From Dyadobacter subterraneus (GTDB lineage Bacteria; Bacteroidota; Bacteroidia; Cytophagales; Spirosomataceae), in the NCBI RefSeq assembly GCF_015221875.1, contig NZ_JACYGY010000002.1:186001-250000 (forward strand): a stretch of DNA of 64,000 bases, written 5' to 3'. How positions within the stretch are numbered: position 1 is the first letter of the stretch; the number at the start of each line of letters is the position of its first letter. The translations under genes were made by a program, and so were the position numbers. A model generated the notes under the pieces. It did no database searches and had not been told where the DNA came from. It saw nothing but the letters and a program-made list of their open reading frames with translations. Of the stretch, positions 48,017-57,479 are shown piece by piece.

Positions 48017-48188
48017 TTAGCCGTTAGCGTTTAAGCTGTTAGCCTTATGGCTACCGGGTTTAATTTACAATTTAATGTTGTATCAATTGAATTAATTATA
48101 ATATTATTTTACTAAGTTTTATAATTAATTCAACCAAATTTAGAAAAGACGATGAGGCTAAAAGCCAATAGCTAATAGCCAAAACCTC
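48017..48188. repeat. Heptamer-like TTAGC/GCTAA repeat clusters in the spacer
   Basis: At 48017-48055 TTAGCCGTTAGCGTTTAAGC is followed by TGTTAGCC and ATGGCTACC. At 48154-48188 GAGGCTAAAAGCCAATAGC is followed by TAATAGCC and CCTC, with GAGG/CCTC ends. Both are built from short TAGC/GCTA units in opposite orientations. They flank the promoter-proximal spacer of the dehydrogenase gene, and their function is unknown. Confidence 0.6.
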
Positions 48189-48189
48189 C

Positions 48190-49188
48190 TCAAATTACCT
48201 GAAAACCATAAGCATACGGATCGTCATCATCGATGATAATCGTGTTATACCCCGTCACCATCGCCCAACCTTCAATACCGGGAATGATAGCAGGTTTATC
48301 GCCGATTGTTACTTCATCTTCAACGGTTCCGATAAACTTGGAGCCGATGATACTTTCGTGAATGAATTTATCGCCTTTTTTCAATTTGCCTTTTGCATGC
48401 CACTGCGCCATACGCGCCGAAGTTCCGGTTCCGCAAGGTGACCTGTCAATTGCTTTGTCGCCATAGAAAACAGCGTTTCTTGCGGTTGACGTTGGATCCA
48501 AGACGGCGCCAGCCCATAAGAAATGGCTAAGTCCGTTGATATGTTCGTTTTCAGGATGAACAAAAGTATACTGCTCATTCATACGTTTCCGGCAAACACG
48601 GCTCCAACTGATCAGCTGATCCGCTGTATAATTTTCCAGCCCTTCGAAATTTTCCTGTGGATCAACGATCGCGTAGAAATTTCCACCGTAAGAAACATCA
48701 ACCGTCAACGTCCCCAGATCAGGGCATTCAACCGTTAATTTTTCAGCTGCTAAAAAGGATTTTATATTGACCAGTTTAACTGATTTTACTTTTTTCCCTT
48801 CCTGTACATATTCTACAAGCACAAGTCCGGCTGGTGTTTCCAATCTCAGTTTTCCAGGAACTTTTGGTGTTACCAATCCTTCTTCGATGGCAATAGTAAC
48901 AGTTCCAATTGTTCCGTGTCCGCACATGGGCAGACAACCGCTGGTTTCAATATATAAAACGCCGATATCATTTTCAGGATCAACGGGCGGGTACAGAATA
49001 CTTCCGCTCATCATATCATGACCGCGCGGTTCAAACATTAAACCTTTTCTGATCCAGTCAAATTCTCTCAAAAAATGAAGTCTGCGCTCCATCATACTAT
49101 TGCCTTGCAGCAACGGCCCGCCGCCGGCAACCACTCTCACAGGATTGCCGCAGGTGTGGGCATCTATACAGAAAAAAGTTTTACGCAT
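48190..49188 (-). CDS. 4-hydroxyproline 2-epimerase (proline racemase family)
   Basis: 332 residues. Both catalytic cysteines are present: Cys89 in LPMCGHGTIG and Cys252 in DRSPCGTGTSAR. The Cys/Cys pair separates racemases and epimerases from the Thr/Cys hydroxyproline dehydratases. The N-terminus FFCIDAHTCGNPVRVV is typical. The enzyme converts trans-4-hydroxy-L-proline to cis-4-hydroxy-D-proline in the cytoplasm. The next gene downstream is the D-amino acid dehydrogenase, and upstream are the semialdehyde dehydrogenase and a DHDPS-fold deaminase, so the whole pathway is contiguous. Proline racemase activity is less likely in this context. Confidence 0.93.
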   Translation of the reverse strand: MRKTFFCIDAHTCGNPVRVVAGGGPLLQGNSMMERRLHFLREFDWIRKGLMFEPRGHDMMSGSILYPPVDPENDIGVLYIETSGCLPMCGHGTIGTVTIAIEEGLVTPKVPGKLRLETPAGLVLVEYVQEGKKVKSVKLVNIKSFLAAEKLTVECPDLGTLTVDVSYGGNFYAIVDPQENFEGLENYTADQLISWSRVCRKRMNEQYTFVHPENEHINGLSHFLWAGAVLDPTSTARNAVFYGDKAIDRSPCGTGTSARMAQWHAKGKLKKGDKFIHESIIGSKFIGTVEDEVTIGDKPAIIPGIEGWAMVTGYNTIIIDDDDPYAYGFQVI

Positions 49189-49196
49189 ATATTATT

Positions 49197-49302
49197 GGCT
49201 TTCGGCCGTCGGCAATCAGCTGTCGGCTTTCAAGATTTAAACACTTTGAAATGCTAATGAAGGACACGTTAACCGACCGCCGAAAGCTGATCGCCGACAG
49301 CC
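49197..49302. repeat. Paired GTCGGC repeats; the right arm encodes an enzyme C-terminus
   Basis: 49197-49231 (GGCTTTCGGCCGTCGGCAAT, then CAGCTGTCGGCTTTC) and 49273-49302, read in reverse complement (GGCTGTCGGCGATCAGC, then TTTCGGCGGTC), are related inverted copies. The right arm lies inside the last ten codons of the semialdehyde dehydrogenase gene, whose protein ends AVGDQLSAVG. Confidence 0.75.
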
Positions 49303-50768
49303 TTCTTTGTTTTTTCATTATTAACAGTCCGCCAGATATTCAGCGGATTGGCATTTTGCAATTCTTCCGGTAGAAATTCATCCGGCCAATTCTGGAAGCT
49401 TAATGGTCTTACAAAACGCTTGATGGAATCAGCACCGACAGAAGTGAATGCGCTGTTGCTTGAAGAAGGAAATGGTCCACCGTGATGCATTGATTTCACT
49501 ACTTCAACGCCCGTTGGATAATTATTGAATAAAATCCTCCCGCATTTCGTCTGCAACAGGGAGACAATTTCTTCCTGAGCAGCCAGATCTTGGTTTGTTG
49601 CAAAAAGAGAAACCGTCAGCTGTCCTTCAATTTTCTCAGTAACCGCCAACATTTCTGACGCATCTTTACATTGAACGATTAATGCAAAGGGGCCAAAAAC
49701 TTCATGAAGCAAAGCCGGATTTACCAATAACTCAACACCCGCAACGGTTGCTACTGTTGGAATACCCTGTCCTTCTGCTGCCTCAGTTTCAGAAACTGCA
49801 AGAACTTCAACACCCGACTGTCCGATTACTTTTTCACGACTTTCAGAATATCCAGCCGCGATTTTTTTATTAAGCATTACACCCGGAGCAATTTTTACAA
49901 TTTCTCCTTTTAATTCTTCTATAAACTGATTCAATTCTTCACCAGCAATTCCGATTACTAATCCCGGATTAGTACAAAATTGGCCAACACCTAAAGTCAG
50001 TGAACCGGCATATTGTTTTGCCAATTCCTGAGGAACTGTGCTCAATTTATTTGGTAATAAATACAAAGGATTTACACTGCCCATTTCTGCAAAAACAGGA
50101 ATTGGTTCCGGGCGCTCATTGGCAAGATCTACCAAAGCTTTTCCTCCACGGTACGAACCTGTAAATCCAACTGCTTTGATCAGCGGATGACTTACCAGTT
50201 GCTGACCAGTTTCGTATGTTGAGCTGTAAACATGTGCAAAAGTACCTTCCGGCATTCCGCTTTTTTCAGCTGCACGGGAAATTGCATCTGCCATAATTCC
50301 CGAAGTGATCGGGTGACCTTCATGCGCTTTCACGATAACCGGACAACCGGCAGCAATAGCACTTGCCGTATCACCACCCGCCGTTGAAAATGCAAATGGA
50401 AAATTACTTGCACCAAAAACAGCAACAGGCCCTAATGGAACTGCTGTTTTTCTTAGATCAGGTTTTGGAGGCGTACGTTCTGCATTGACTGTATCAATAC
50501 TTGCGTCAAGAGAATCGCCACGTTCAACGGCATCAGCATAACTGCGCCATTGGAATATTGTTCTGCTTTTTTCTCCTGTCAAACGAGCCTCCGGCAAATT
50601 GGATTCCTTCTGAGCCGTCTGGATTAATTCAGGACCTAATGCTTCAATTTCATCAGCCACGGCACGCATAAAAGCGACACGTTTCTGAATCGAAAATTTC
50701 TTGCTTATCAAAAAAGCTTCGTGCGCTTTTTCAACTATTTTGTTTAATTCTTCTTTTGAGATATCCAT
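49269..50768 (-). CDS. Alpha-ketoglutaric semialdehyde dehydrogenase
   Basis: 499 residues, aldehyde dehydrogenase superfamily, of the group that oxidises 2,5-dioxopentanoate to 2-oxoglutarate. The catalytic Cys265 is in VGQFCTNPG and Glu228 in FAEMGSVNP; FGASNFPFAFSTAGGDTASA and GFTGSYRGG are the cofactor-binding landmarks. In the hydroxyproline pathway it removes the semialdehyde released by the DHDPS-fold deaminase. The last ~10 residues (after NNEKTKK) are encoded by a palindromic repeat arm and probably form a non-native tail; the conserved domain ends near FNIWRTVNN-like sequence before it. Confidence 0.92.
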   Translation of the reverse strand: MDISKEELNKIVEKAHEAFLISKKFSIQKRVAFMRAVADEIEALGPELIQTAQKESNLPEARLTGEKSRTIFQWRSYADAVERGDSLDASIDTVNAERTPPKPDLRKTAVPLGPVAVFGASNFPFAFSTAGGDTASAIAAGCPVIVKAHEGHPITSGIMADAISRAAEKSGMPEGTFAHVYSSTYETGQQLVSHPLIKAVGFTGSYRGGKALVDLANERPEPIPVFAEMGSVNPLYLLPNKLSTVPQELAKQYAGSLTLGVGQFCTNPGLVIGIAGEELNQFIEELKGEIVKIAPGVMLNKKIAAGYSESREKVIGQSGVEVLAVSETEAAEGQGIPTVATVAGVELLVNPALLHEVFGPFALIVQCKDASEMLAVTEKIEGQLTVSLFATNQDLAAQEEIVSLLQTKCGRILFNNYPTGVEVVKSMHHGGPFPSSSNSAFTSVGADSIKRFVRPLSFQNWPDEFLPEELQNANPLNIWRTVNNEKTKKAVGDQLSAVG

Positions 50769-50951
50769 TGTTTTGTAACTTTTACCTGTTTGCTAAGCAT
50801 TTAGAATTTGATTTCTTTCGAGCTCCCTTTGAAGCTCTTCTTATAGCTTAGTACTGGATATCAATAAATCTGGCTACGTTCAGCGTTCCTAATTTTCATC
50901 AAATCAGGAACACTGAACGAATTTCTAACGAAAATCCTGGAATAAGAAATA

Positions 50952-51890
50952 CTAAACCAGAGATGAATCCGCTACCAGATTAAGATACTCAGGTAACACA
51001 GGTTGTGTTTCAATTGCTTTATTAATAATCGCCAAAACTTTTTCTCTTTCTGCACCATCCAGAACCAATCTTGGCGCTCTTACAAACTCAGAACCGATTC
51101 CGGCAAGTGTAGCAGCAAGTTTGATATTTTGTACCAGTTTAGGATGAATATCAAGTTCCAAAAGAGGAAGATACCATCTGTAAACGGCAAGTGCTTCTTT
51201 ATACTGGCCTGCTTTCACAAGGTTGAAAATCGCAACAGTTTCTTTTGGGAATGCATCAACCAATCCACCAACAACTCCGTCAGCGCCCAGCATTACTTCT
51301 TCCATGATCAACGTATCAACACCACAGAAAACCTTGAAACGATCTCCGAAACGGTTAAAAATACGTGTTACATTACTTACATCACGCGTTGATTCCTTGA
51401 TCGCCTGAATGTTTGGATAAGCAGATAATTGCTCAAACATATCCAGCGTTACTTCAATTTTATAATCAACAGGATTGTTGTAGATCATCAAAGGCAAAGC
51501 AGTATTCTGTGCGATTGTTGAAAAATAAACAACCGTTTCATGATCATCCGCTTTATAACGCATCGGAGGCAAAACCATCAATCCGTCTGCGCCGATTGCT
51601 TCTGCCTGTTTGGCGATGCTTACTGCTACAAAAGTGGATTGTTCTGCAATACACAATACAACCGGCATTCCGGCAGGAAGTGATTTCTTAGCATACTTTA
51701 CCAATTCGAATTTCTCCTCGGTTGTCAAAGTACTTGCTTCTCCTAACGATCCTGCAACAATAACACCGGTAATTCCAGCTTCAACCTGAGCTGAAAGATT
51801 TTTTTCGAACAGATCAAAATCGATTGTGTCGTCAGCGTTAAACGGAGTTACGAGTGCAGGAAATATACCCTGCCATGATGCCTTGTTCAT
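50952..51890 (-). CDS. DHDPS/NAL family aldolase-deaminase, probable 1-pyrroline-4-hydroxy-2-carboxylate deaminase
   Basis: 312 residues from ATG at 51890 (MNKASWQGIFPALVTPF); the longer frame to 51932 adds an unconserved 14-residue leader. Class I aldolase TIM barrel of the dihydrodipicolinate synthase superfamily: GSLGEASTLT, Tyr137 in LMIYNNP and Schiff-base Lys165 in AIKEST. In hydroxyproline catabolism this fold converts 1-pyrroline-4-hydroxy-2-carboxylate to alpha-ketoglutaric semialdehyde plus ammonia. N-acetylneuraminate lyase or DHDPS activities are possible by fold alone, but the contiguous pathway genes favour the deaminase. It is the first gene of the unit. Confidence 0.88.
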   Translation of the reverse strand: MNKASWQGIFPALVTPFNADDTIDFDLFEKNLSAQVEAGITGVIVAGSLGEASTLTTEEKFELVKYAKKSLPAGMPVVLCIAEQSTFVAVSIAKQAEAIGADGLMVLPPMRYKADDHETVVYFSTIAQNTALPLMIYNNPVDYKIEVTLDMFEQLSAYPNIQAIKESTRDVSNVTRIFNRFGDRFKVFCGVDTLIMEEVMLGADGVVGGLVDAFPKETVAIFNLVKAGQYKEALAVYRWYLPLLELDIHPKLVQNIKLAATLAGIGSEFVRAPRLVLDGAEREKVLAIINKAIETQPVLPEYLNLVADSSLV

Positions 51891-52082
51891 AATATATATT
51901 TTGGTAAAATTAAGAATTCTGATTTTTAACAAAGGTAATCTGCCGATTCGCCGGAAACATTTCTAGTATTAATCAATAATACACAGATTTTAACATAAAT
52001 GCAGTTGCCTCATACCTAATAAGTCATGAAACAACTGCAAAAATTTGAAAATGTCAATATTGGTAAAAAATTACTGCAAGAC

Positions 52083-54038
52083 TCAGCTTTTTGTCTCAAT
52101 AAATACCACCTGTGCACGGTCAGCTTTTCTGACTTTCTTGATAAAATCAATCCATTTCGGATAATCTGCTGCTGCAAAACGGCCTCCTTTGATGACCATT
52201 TTTCTTGAATAAATAAGCTTGTTATTATCAAAAGCGGTTTTGATAACAAAAGACCCGAAAACCGATTCTATCTGAAAAGCCGGGAGCGTTGTTTCCGGTT
52301 TTAAGCCAGCCGGTATTTCAAAAGACAAACTATCAGAATCCGAAATATCATATTCGGATGATGGAAGATAGAAATCGCCGGTGCGCTCTGATGTATTGGA
52401 AGGCAAGTCGAGTGATCTTGTCAGCAGGTTTGGTTTTACAAACAAACGCGGTCCCGTTTTGGTCGCACAGTTTTTTACTTTCAAATCCAGATTTTCAGAA
52501 ATAACCGGAATTACTTCTTTTCCCTTTGCATATTCAAATTTATCCAGTTCCAGATTTGGCAGTTCCAGATGATTCAGAAGCCATTTTTTCTGTTCTTCCT
52601 GGCTGTAATTATGAAACAGACGCTCCCGTGATTCCTGCTGAAGGCCCTTATATTCCGTACGAACCAGCAGGTGACCATTTCCGTTTTCATCCAGTTTTAC
52701 ATTCGTGAAACGGTTTCTTTGATTCTGGCCGGAATCATAGTAATGTGTTGAAACAAGTTTTCCGCCTTCGGGCATGACAAGAAGTGCCTGCCGGTTTCCG
52801 GTAAAAGTTCCCATAAAATTAGCCGCGGTTGTCTGGCTCGTACACTCCAGCCAGATCGTATCTTTTGGCAAAGGAATACACGCGATGACATGATTAAACT
52901 GGCTGCTTGGAAAATCCGGATTCATTTCCGCATCTTCGCCTGCACGTACCAAAGCTGCGTAGGAAGGAATTCCTGCCTGCTTCAAAGTTGCAACCATAAA
53001 ATTTGTCAGAGCCTTACAATCACCATAACCTTTATTGGCAACCGTCGTCGCATCAATTGTCTGCCATCCTCCGATACCAAGCTGAATGCTGACATAACGT
53101 GTTCTGGACTGCATCCATTTGTAAAGTGCCAATACCTTTTCCCTGTCCGTTTTCGAATCTTTTATAACGTTTTTAATCTCGGCAACCGTCGCAGCCGGTA
53201 AAACATCACGGTTCTTATTCAGGATATAGTAAAACTTACTTAAGTCTTCCCACCGGTTAAAATTTCCGGCATATTCCTGAATTTCAAAATCCGAAGGTGC
53301 GGTTAAAACCATCGGCAAAAACTCATTGTCCGGCAACGCATAAGATTCTGTTTTAATAACCGGCTTATTTTCCAACACCCATTCATAAACCGGCAACCCA
53401 TCCGTATCTGAGGACTTTTTCAGTACCGGTATACCATTATATTCCTTATATCTGAATACAAATCCTGCCGGCGTCTTTATCTTGAATTTCGATTTTTCAA
53501 CAGCATTTTTCTTTGCATTTATCGGAATCCATTTGGGATAAAACATCATATTTCTATCCCTGGTCTCATAATTAAATTCAATCGTGTAAGGATACGGATA
53601 ACTTTTTTTTCCAAAATCCACCAGCTTAAATCGGGCATCTGAAATATCGTCACCCGCAGCCCCGTAACTATAATCTTTTATGTCAGAACCTTTCAGTTTT
53701 TTCAGTGGTTTTCCGGAAGCGTCATAAATGGCGCCTTCCATATCCGTTATTTTTGTGAATTTGTCGTAACCGACCACCATCTGATTATGCTCGTCTTCTC
53801 CTTTTTCATTAAGTATTGTCACAGCAAAACGGTGATGAAGCTTTGCCTCGCTTTTAGACAAAATTTCAAAATAATCTTCCTCTAAACGGATTACCGCATT
53901 GGCGTCTGTCAATAATAAAGGATTGATTTTATTAACATTAAAGTCCGATTGAGCAGAAGCCAAGTGGAAAGTTCCAAACAGTAAAAACGACAGAAAAACA
54001 ATTTTTCCAACTGGATTTAAAATCTTTATTAAGGTCAT
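52083..54038 (-). CDS. Exported DUF3857 / transglutaminase-like protein with catalytic Cys
   Basis: 651 residues with a signal peptide (IVFLSFLLFGTFHLASAQ). An N-terminal DUF3857 beta domain (~40-230) is followed by a transglutaminase-like core (~290-420) and a C-terminal beta-rich part. The core has GYGDCKALTNFMVATL, in which Cys is the expected nucleophile, then a His in QFNHVIACIPL and an Asp/Glu in TIWLECTSQ. Such proteins are common in Bacteroidota envelopes, and their substrates are not known. The gene begins 10 bp after the stop of the paralogous gene at 54049, so they form a two-gene operon. Confidence 0.88.
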   Translation of the reverse strand: MTLIKILNPVGKIVFLSFLLFGTFHLASAQSDFNVNKINPLLLTDANAVIRLEEDYFEILSKSEAKLHHRFAVTILNEKGEDEHNQMVVGYDKFTKITDMEGAIYDASGKPLKKLKGSDIKDYSYGAAGDDISDARFKLVDFGKKSYPYPYTIEFNYETRDRNMMFYPKWIPINAKKNAVEKSKFKIKTPAGFVFRYKEYNGIPVLKKSSDTDGLPVYEWVLENKPVIKTESYALPDNEFLPMVLTAPSDFEIQEYAGNFNRWEDLSKFYYILNKNRDVLPAATVAEIKNVIKDSKTDREKVLALYKWMQSRTRYVSIQLGIGGWQTIDATTVANKGYGDCKALTNFMVATLKQAGIPSYAALVRAGEDAEMNPDFPSSQFNHVIACIPLPKDTIWLECTSQTTAANFMGTFTGNRQALLVMPEGGKLVSTHYYDSGQNQRNRFTNVKLDENGNGHLLVRTEYKGLQQESRERLFHNYSQEEQKKWLLNHLELPNLELDKFEYAKGKEVIPVISENLDLKVKNCATKTGPRLFVKPNLLTRSLDLPSNTSERTGDFYLPSSEYDISDSDSLSFEIPAGLKPETTLPAFQIESVFGSFVIKTAFDNNKLIYSRKMVIKGGRFAAADYPKWIDFIKKVRKADRAQVVFIETKS

Positions 54039-54048
54039 GGCGTATCAA

Positions 54049-56043
54049 TTATTTCTTCTTTTTAAGCACAAGAGGCTGTGCATGTTTCTTCACAATCCTG
54101 TCATAGAATTCCCGGAGCAGCTCATATTCTTCCGCTGAAAAACTTGGCCGGTTTAGCATTACTATACTATTGACAGAAATCATATTTTCGTTCTGCTTAA
54201 TCTGATATGCAAATTTACCTGCCTTTTCAGGAAGTGTGATAATCTCGACTTTTGGAATTTCTTCAATATAGTAACCGTCCGGAATCTTGAAATTTCCCAT
54301 AAAACTGGTACTGCTGCCCGCCGTAAAATCGACCGGATAAATTCGAGTTGGGGCTTTAAAAGGATTTTCTTTTATTCTTCCTGTGAGCATTGGATTGAAA
54401 TAAAAAGTTTCCGGATTTCCTCCATCGCTGTCAATTTCAAAATCGTAACTGATTTCAACCGATTCCGACAATCTTTCATTCTTATTGTTAACCTTGAAAT
54501 TGTCGATTTCCCATTCCGGATTTTGCTTTTTCACCAGGTCAGAATAGGTACTTTCAGGTTCCAGTACATATTTATCGCGCCATCTCAAAGCTTCGTAACC
54601 ACCAAGTGAAATGGAATATTTTCCTTTCAAAGTACCATCGACTGGGGAAATATCAGCCTCGATCTTTTCAAGTCGGCTCAGCATTAATTTCGGTGTCAGA
54701 TTTATAAAACTTCCTTCATTCTTTTCAGGCACTATTCTCCCGATACCGGCCAGAGCAAATTCAGGCAAAACACCTGGGACTGTATTCCGCTGTGTCGCAT
54801 CCAGTAAAAATGTTTTCTCTCCGATTTTCACATGACTTACTACATAATCAAATCCTTCAAGTAACGGAATTGATTCAAAAACCCGGCCATTAGAGCGTGT
54901 ACTTAAAACCAGTGGATCTGCTTCAATATCCAGTTCTCTCAATAATCCTGTAAGCATCAGGTTGATATCACTTACATTCCCCTTTTTATTTTCAAAAGCT
55001 TTTTTAACGCCATCTTTGGAAGCAAGTCCTCCATTCCCGTCCCACTTGATATTTTGCTGAATATAGGCATAAGCCAGATTCATTTTTTCAGTAGGATCAG
55101 TACTTTTCTTGACGATTTCAGCCTTAATTTCTTTTATAAAAGCAAATTTTTTCAGCTGACCGCCAAAGCCGCCATCCATCAAAAGTGTTCTGTCGACATC
55201 CTTCCATTCCTGTGAATAATTTTTAACCGTTTCTCCCGGGATTGAAATGCTGGATAGTTCAAAACTGATTTTGGAAACATAATCACCCGGCGTTGTAATA
55301 AACGATTCATTAGAAAACGCAGGCGAATTTTTTACGACAAGACGGTAAGCCATCCCGTCACCATTTAATCGTGATGTACCGATATTGATGGGCACTGATT
55401 CTCTTTTACTGATATAGAGCGGCACGTAACCCGCCATATTGATCTTGTAATACAACATGTTGGGGATTGTGATATTGTATTCACTCCATTTCGCTGGAAT
55501 TGTGCTCTGGAAAGTCCATGTATCGGGTTTATCCTTAAAATTCAGCGGTGTTGTTTTGGTGTAGGAATATTCGATAACCGATCCCTTCCTAACATTCTGA
55601 AGATTAAATTTACAACCGTAATATTTGCTTGAAATCTTTTCTCTGATGATGGATTTCCTTGTCAAATTTGTCGTTTCAATTTTGTTCCCTACAAGGTTAT
55701 ACGTGTAACCTTCAATATCAGAAATCGTTTCGTCTTTTATGAAACTCCCCGACTCGCCATACGGAATGGAAACGGAGGCTCTGTCCAATGCGGATTCTTT
55801 CAGGATTTTTATCCGGACCCAAAATTTGGCAATCATCACCAAACCGATCTGGTCCACATACGAAAACTGGACGTTGCCATAATCATAAAGAAATACGGCA
55901 TCGGCGGTACTATCTTCCGGATAAGCTGTCATTTCGAGCGATGCCCGGTCAATTAATCCAAGTTTGGGTTTGAAATCTTCCTGTGAAAAGGCTTTGGCAG
56001 TAAAGAGAAACACGGCCAGAAAAGTGCAGATACTAATTTTCAT
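54049..56043 (-). CDS. Exported DUF3857 / transglutaminase-like protein without catalytic Cys
   Basis: 664 residues from ATG at 56043, which gives MKISICTFLAVFLFTAKAFSQ, a clean signal peptide; a start at 56088 would place 15 extra residues before it. The architecture equals that of its neighbour at 52083. In the transglutaminase-like core the expected Cys position reads KKGNVSDINLMLTGLL, so the nucleophile is missing, while the downstream His (FDYVVSHVKIG) and Asp (TFLLDATQ) regions remain. It is likely a non-catalytic partner. The gene is first in the two-gene operon. Confidence 0.85.
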   Translation of the reverse strand: MKISICTFLAVFLFTAKAFSQEDFKPKLGLIDRASLEMTAYPEDSTADAVFLYDYGNVQFSYVDQIGLVMIAKFWVRIKILKESALDRASVSIPYGESGSFIKDETISDIEGYTYNLVGNKIETTNLTRKSIIREKISSKYYGCKFNLQNVRKGSVIEYSYTKTTPLNFKDKPDTWTFQSTIPAKWSEYNITIPNMLYYKINMAGYVPLYISKRESVPINIGTSRLNGDGMAYRLVVKNSPAFSNESFITTPGDYVSKISFELSSISIPGETVKNYSQEWKDVDRTLLMDGGFGGQLKKFAFIKEIKAEIVKKSTDPTEKMNLAYAYIQQNIKWDGNGGLASKDGVKKAFENKKGNVSDINLMLTGLLRELDIEADPLVLSTRSNGRVFESIPLLEGFDYVVSHVKIGEKTFLLDATQRNTVPGVLPEFALAGIGRIVPEKNEGSFINLTPKLMLSRLEKIEADISPVDGTLKGKYSISLGGYEALRWRDKYVLEPESTYSDLVKKQNPEWEIDNFKVNNKNERLSESVEISYDFEIDSDGGNPETFYFNPMLTGRIKENPFKAPTRIYPVDFTAGSSTSFMGNFKIPDGYYIEEIPKVEIITLPEKAGKFAYQIKQNENMISVNSIVMLNRPSFSAEEYELLREFYDRIVKKHAQPLVLKKKK

Positions 56044-56303
56044 TCCCGCCCGGAATGGGGGGAAAACTTTGCTAAAACTATATGTCATCTGATAAGAGGT
56101 GGTAAATTTCGTGCATTATGCAACCTTTAGTTCATTTAAAAAAGAAGATATTGCAATTTTTATTTTACGTGACTTTGTTCCGTAAATTTTGTCGCTCGTA
56201 ACCGAACCGCTTTGAACGGATATTTCCCTAAAACGGATTTAAATCGCTAATTTTGGGGTTAATATTCCTATCAACCCAATATCATTAAACAATAACATTT
56301 CGT

Positions 56304-57398
56304 ATGTCTGCTTCGATGAATGAAAATCCGTTGCGCGTCCTTGTGGTCGGCTGTGGTAATATGGGCGCATCACACGCCATTGCTTATCAATTGTCTGACG
56401 ATTTCGAAATTTGCGGAATCGTATCGACCGGTAAAAGCAAAGAAGTTTTAAATGAAAAACTTGGTGGCGGTTATGCTTTATACAGTGATTATGAAACTGC
56501 ATTAAATGAAACAAAACCGGATGCCGTTTGCATTTCCACTTATCCTGATACGCATGAAAGTTTTGCAATCCAGGCGTTAGAATCCGGTGCCCATGTTTTT
56601 ATTGAAAAACCATTGGCGGCTTCGGTTGAAGGTGCCAAAAGAGTTGTGGCAGCTGCGAAAGAAGCGGGCAAAAAAGTAGTGGTTGGATATATTCTGCGTC
56701 ACCATCCGTCGTGGGAACGTTTTGTAAAAGAAGCCCAGAATATCGGAAAACCTTTGGTAATGCGCATGAACCTGAATCAGCAAAGCCACGGCTATATGTG
56801 GACGGTCCATCGTAATTTAATGAAAAGCCTTAGTCCGATTGTGGATTGTGGTGTTCATTATATTGATGTAATGTGCCAGATGACACGCTCAAAACCGATT
56901 CGTGTAAATGCGATTGGAGCCCGTCTGACAGACGATATTCCGGAAGGAAATTACAATTATGGTCAGCTCCAAATCTGGTTTGAAGATGGCTCCGTTGGCT
57001 GGTATGAAGCGGGTTGGGGACCGATGATCAGTGAAACGGCATTTTTTGTAAAAGATGTGATCGGACCAAAAGGTTCTGTTTCCATAGTTGCGAAAGATGC
57101 AGGCGGAGCAGGAAAATCTTCATCTGTTGAAGCGCATACAAAAACGGAATCCATCCGTGTACACCATGCGGCTTTGAATGATAAGGATGAATTTGTAAAT
57201 GAAGACAGCTGGATCAACCTGGAAGACGAACCTGATCACCAGGAATTGTGTAACCGCGAACAGGCTTATTTCCTGAAAGCTGTAAAAGAAGATATCGATC
57301 TGACAGATCATTTGGAAGATGCCGTAACGAGCTTACAAATTGCATTTGCCTGTGACGAATCCGTACGTAATGGCGGTATAGTAATTGATCTGGTTTAA
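56304..57398 (+). CDS. Gfo/Idh/MocA family oxidoreductase
   Basis: 364 residues, no signal peptide. The Rossmann motif VVGCGNMGASH and a canonical FIEKPLA (EKP) motif are present, followed by VVGYILRHHPSWERF and the SPIVDCGVHYIDVMCQM segment with Asp and His of the active site. It is the third Gfo/Idh/MocA gene in the window and the only one with an intact EKP motif. Probably a cytoplasmic NAD(P)-dependent dehydrogenase of a sugar or inositol-like substrate. It is divergent from the DUF3857 pair and ends before a strong terminator, so it is probably monocistronic. Confidence 0.9.
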   Translation: MSASMNENPLRVLVVGCGNMGASHAIAYQLSDDFEICGIVSTGKSKEVLNEKLGGGYALYSDYETALNETKPDAVCISTYPDTHESFAIQALESGAHVFIEKPLAASVEGAKRVVAAAKEAGKKVVVGYILRHHPSWERFVKEAQNIGKPLVMRMNLNQQSHGYMWTVHRNLMKSLSPIVDCGVHYIDVMCQMTRSKPIRVNAIGARLTDDIPEGNYNYGQLQIWFEDGSVGWYEAGWGPMISETAFFVKDVIGPKGSVSIVAKDAGGAGKSSSVEAHTKTESIRVHHAALNDKDEFVNEDSWINLEDEPDHQELCNREQAYFLKAVKEDIDLTDHLEDAVTSLQIAFACDESVRNGGIVIDLV

Positions 57399-57419
57399 GT
57401 AATATTATTGTATTTTTTG

Positions 57420-57479
57420 ATCTCCTGTTAAAAATTGCTGTTTTAACAAACAGTTAATTTTTGGCAGGAGATTTTTTTT
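57420..57479 (+). terminator. Rho-independent terminator after the Gfo/Idh/MocA gene
   Basis: ATCTCCTG (57420-57427) pairs with CAGGAGAT (57465-57472); the interior adds AAAAATT/AATTTTT and CTG/CAG pairing. An eight-base T-run follows. Confidence 0.9.

Noticed and set aside
48190..49188. Trans-3-hydroxyproline dehydratase
   Set aside because: The first catalytic position is Cys89, not Thr or Ser, so an epimerase is favoured.
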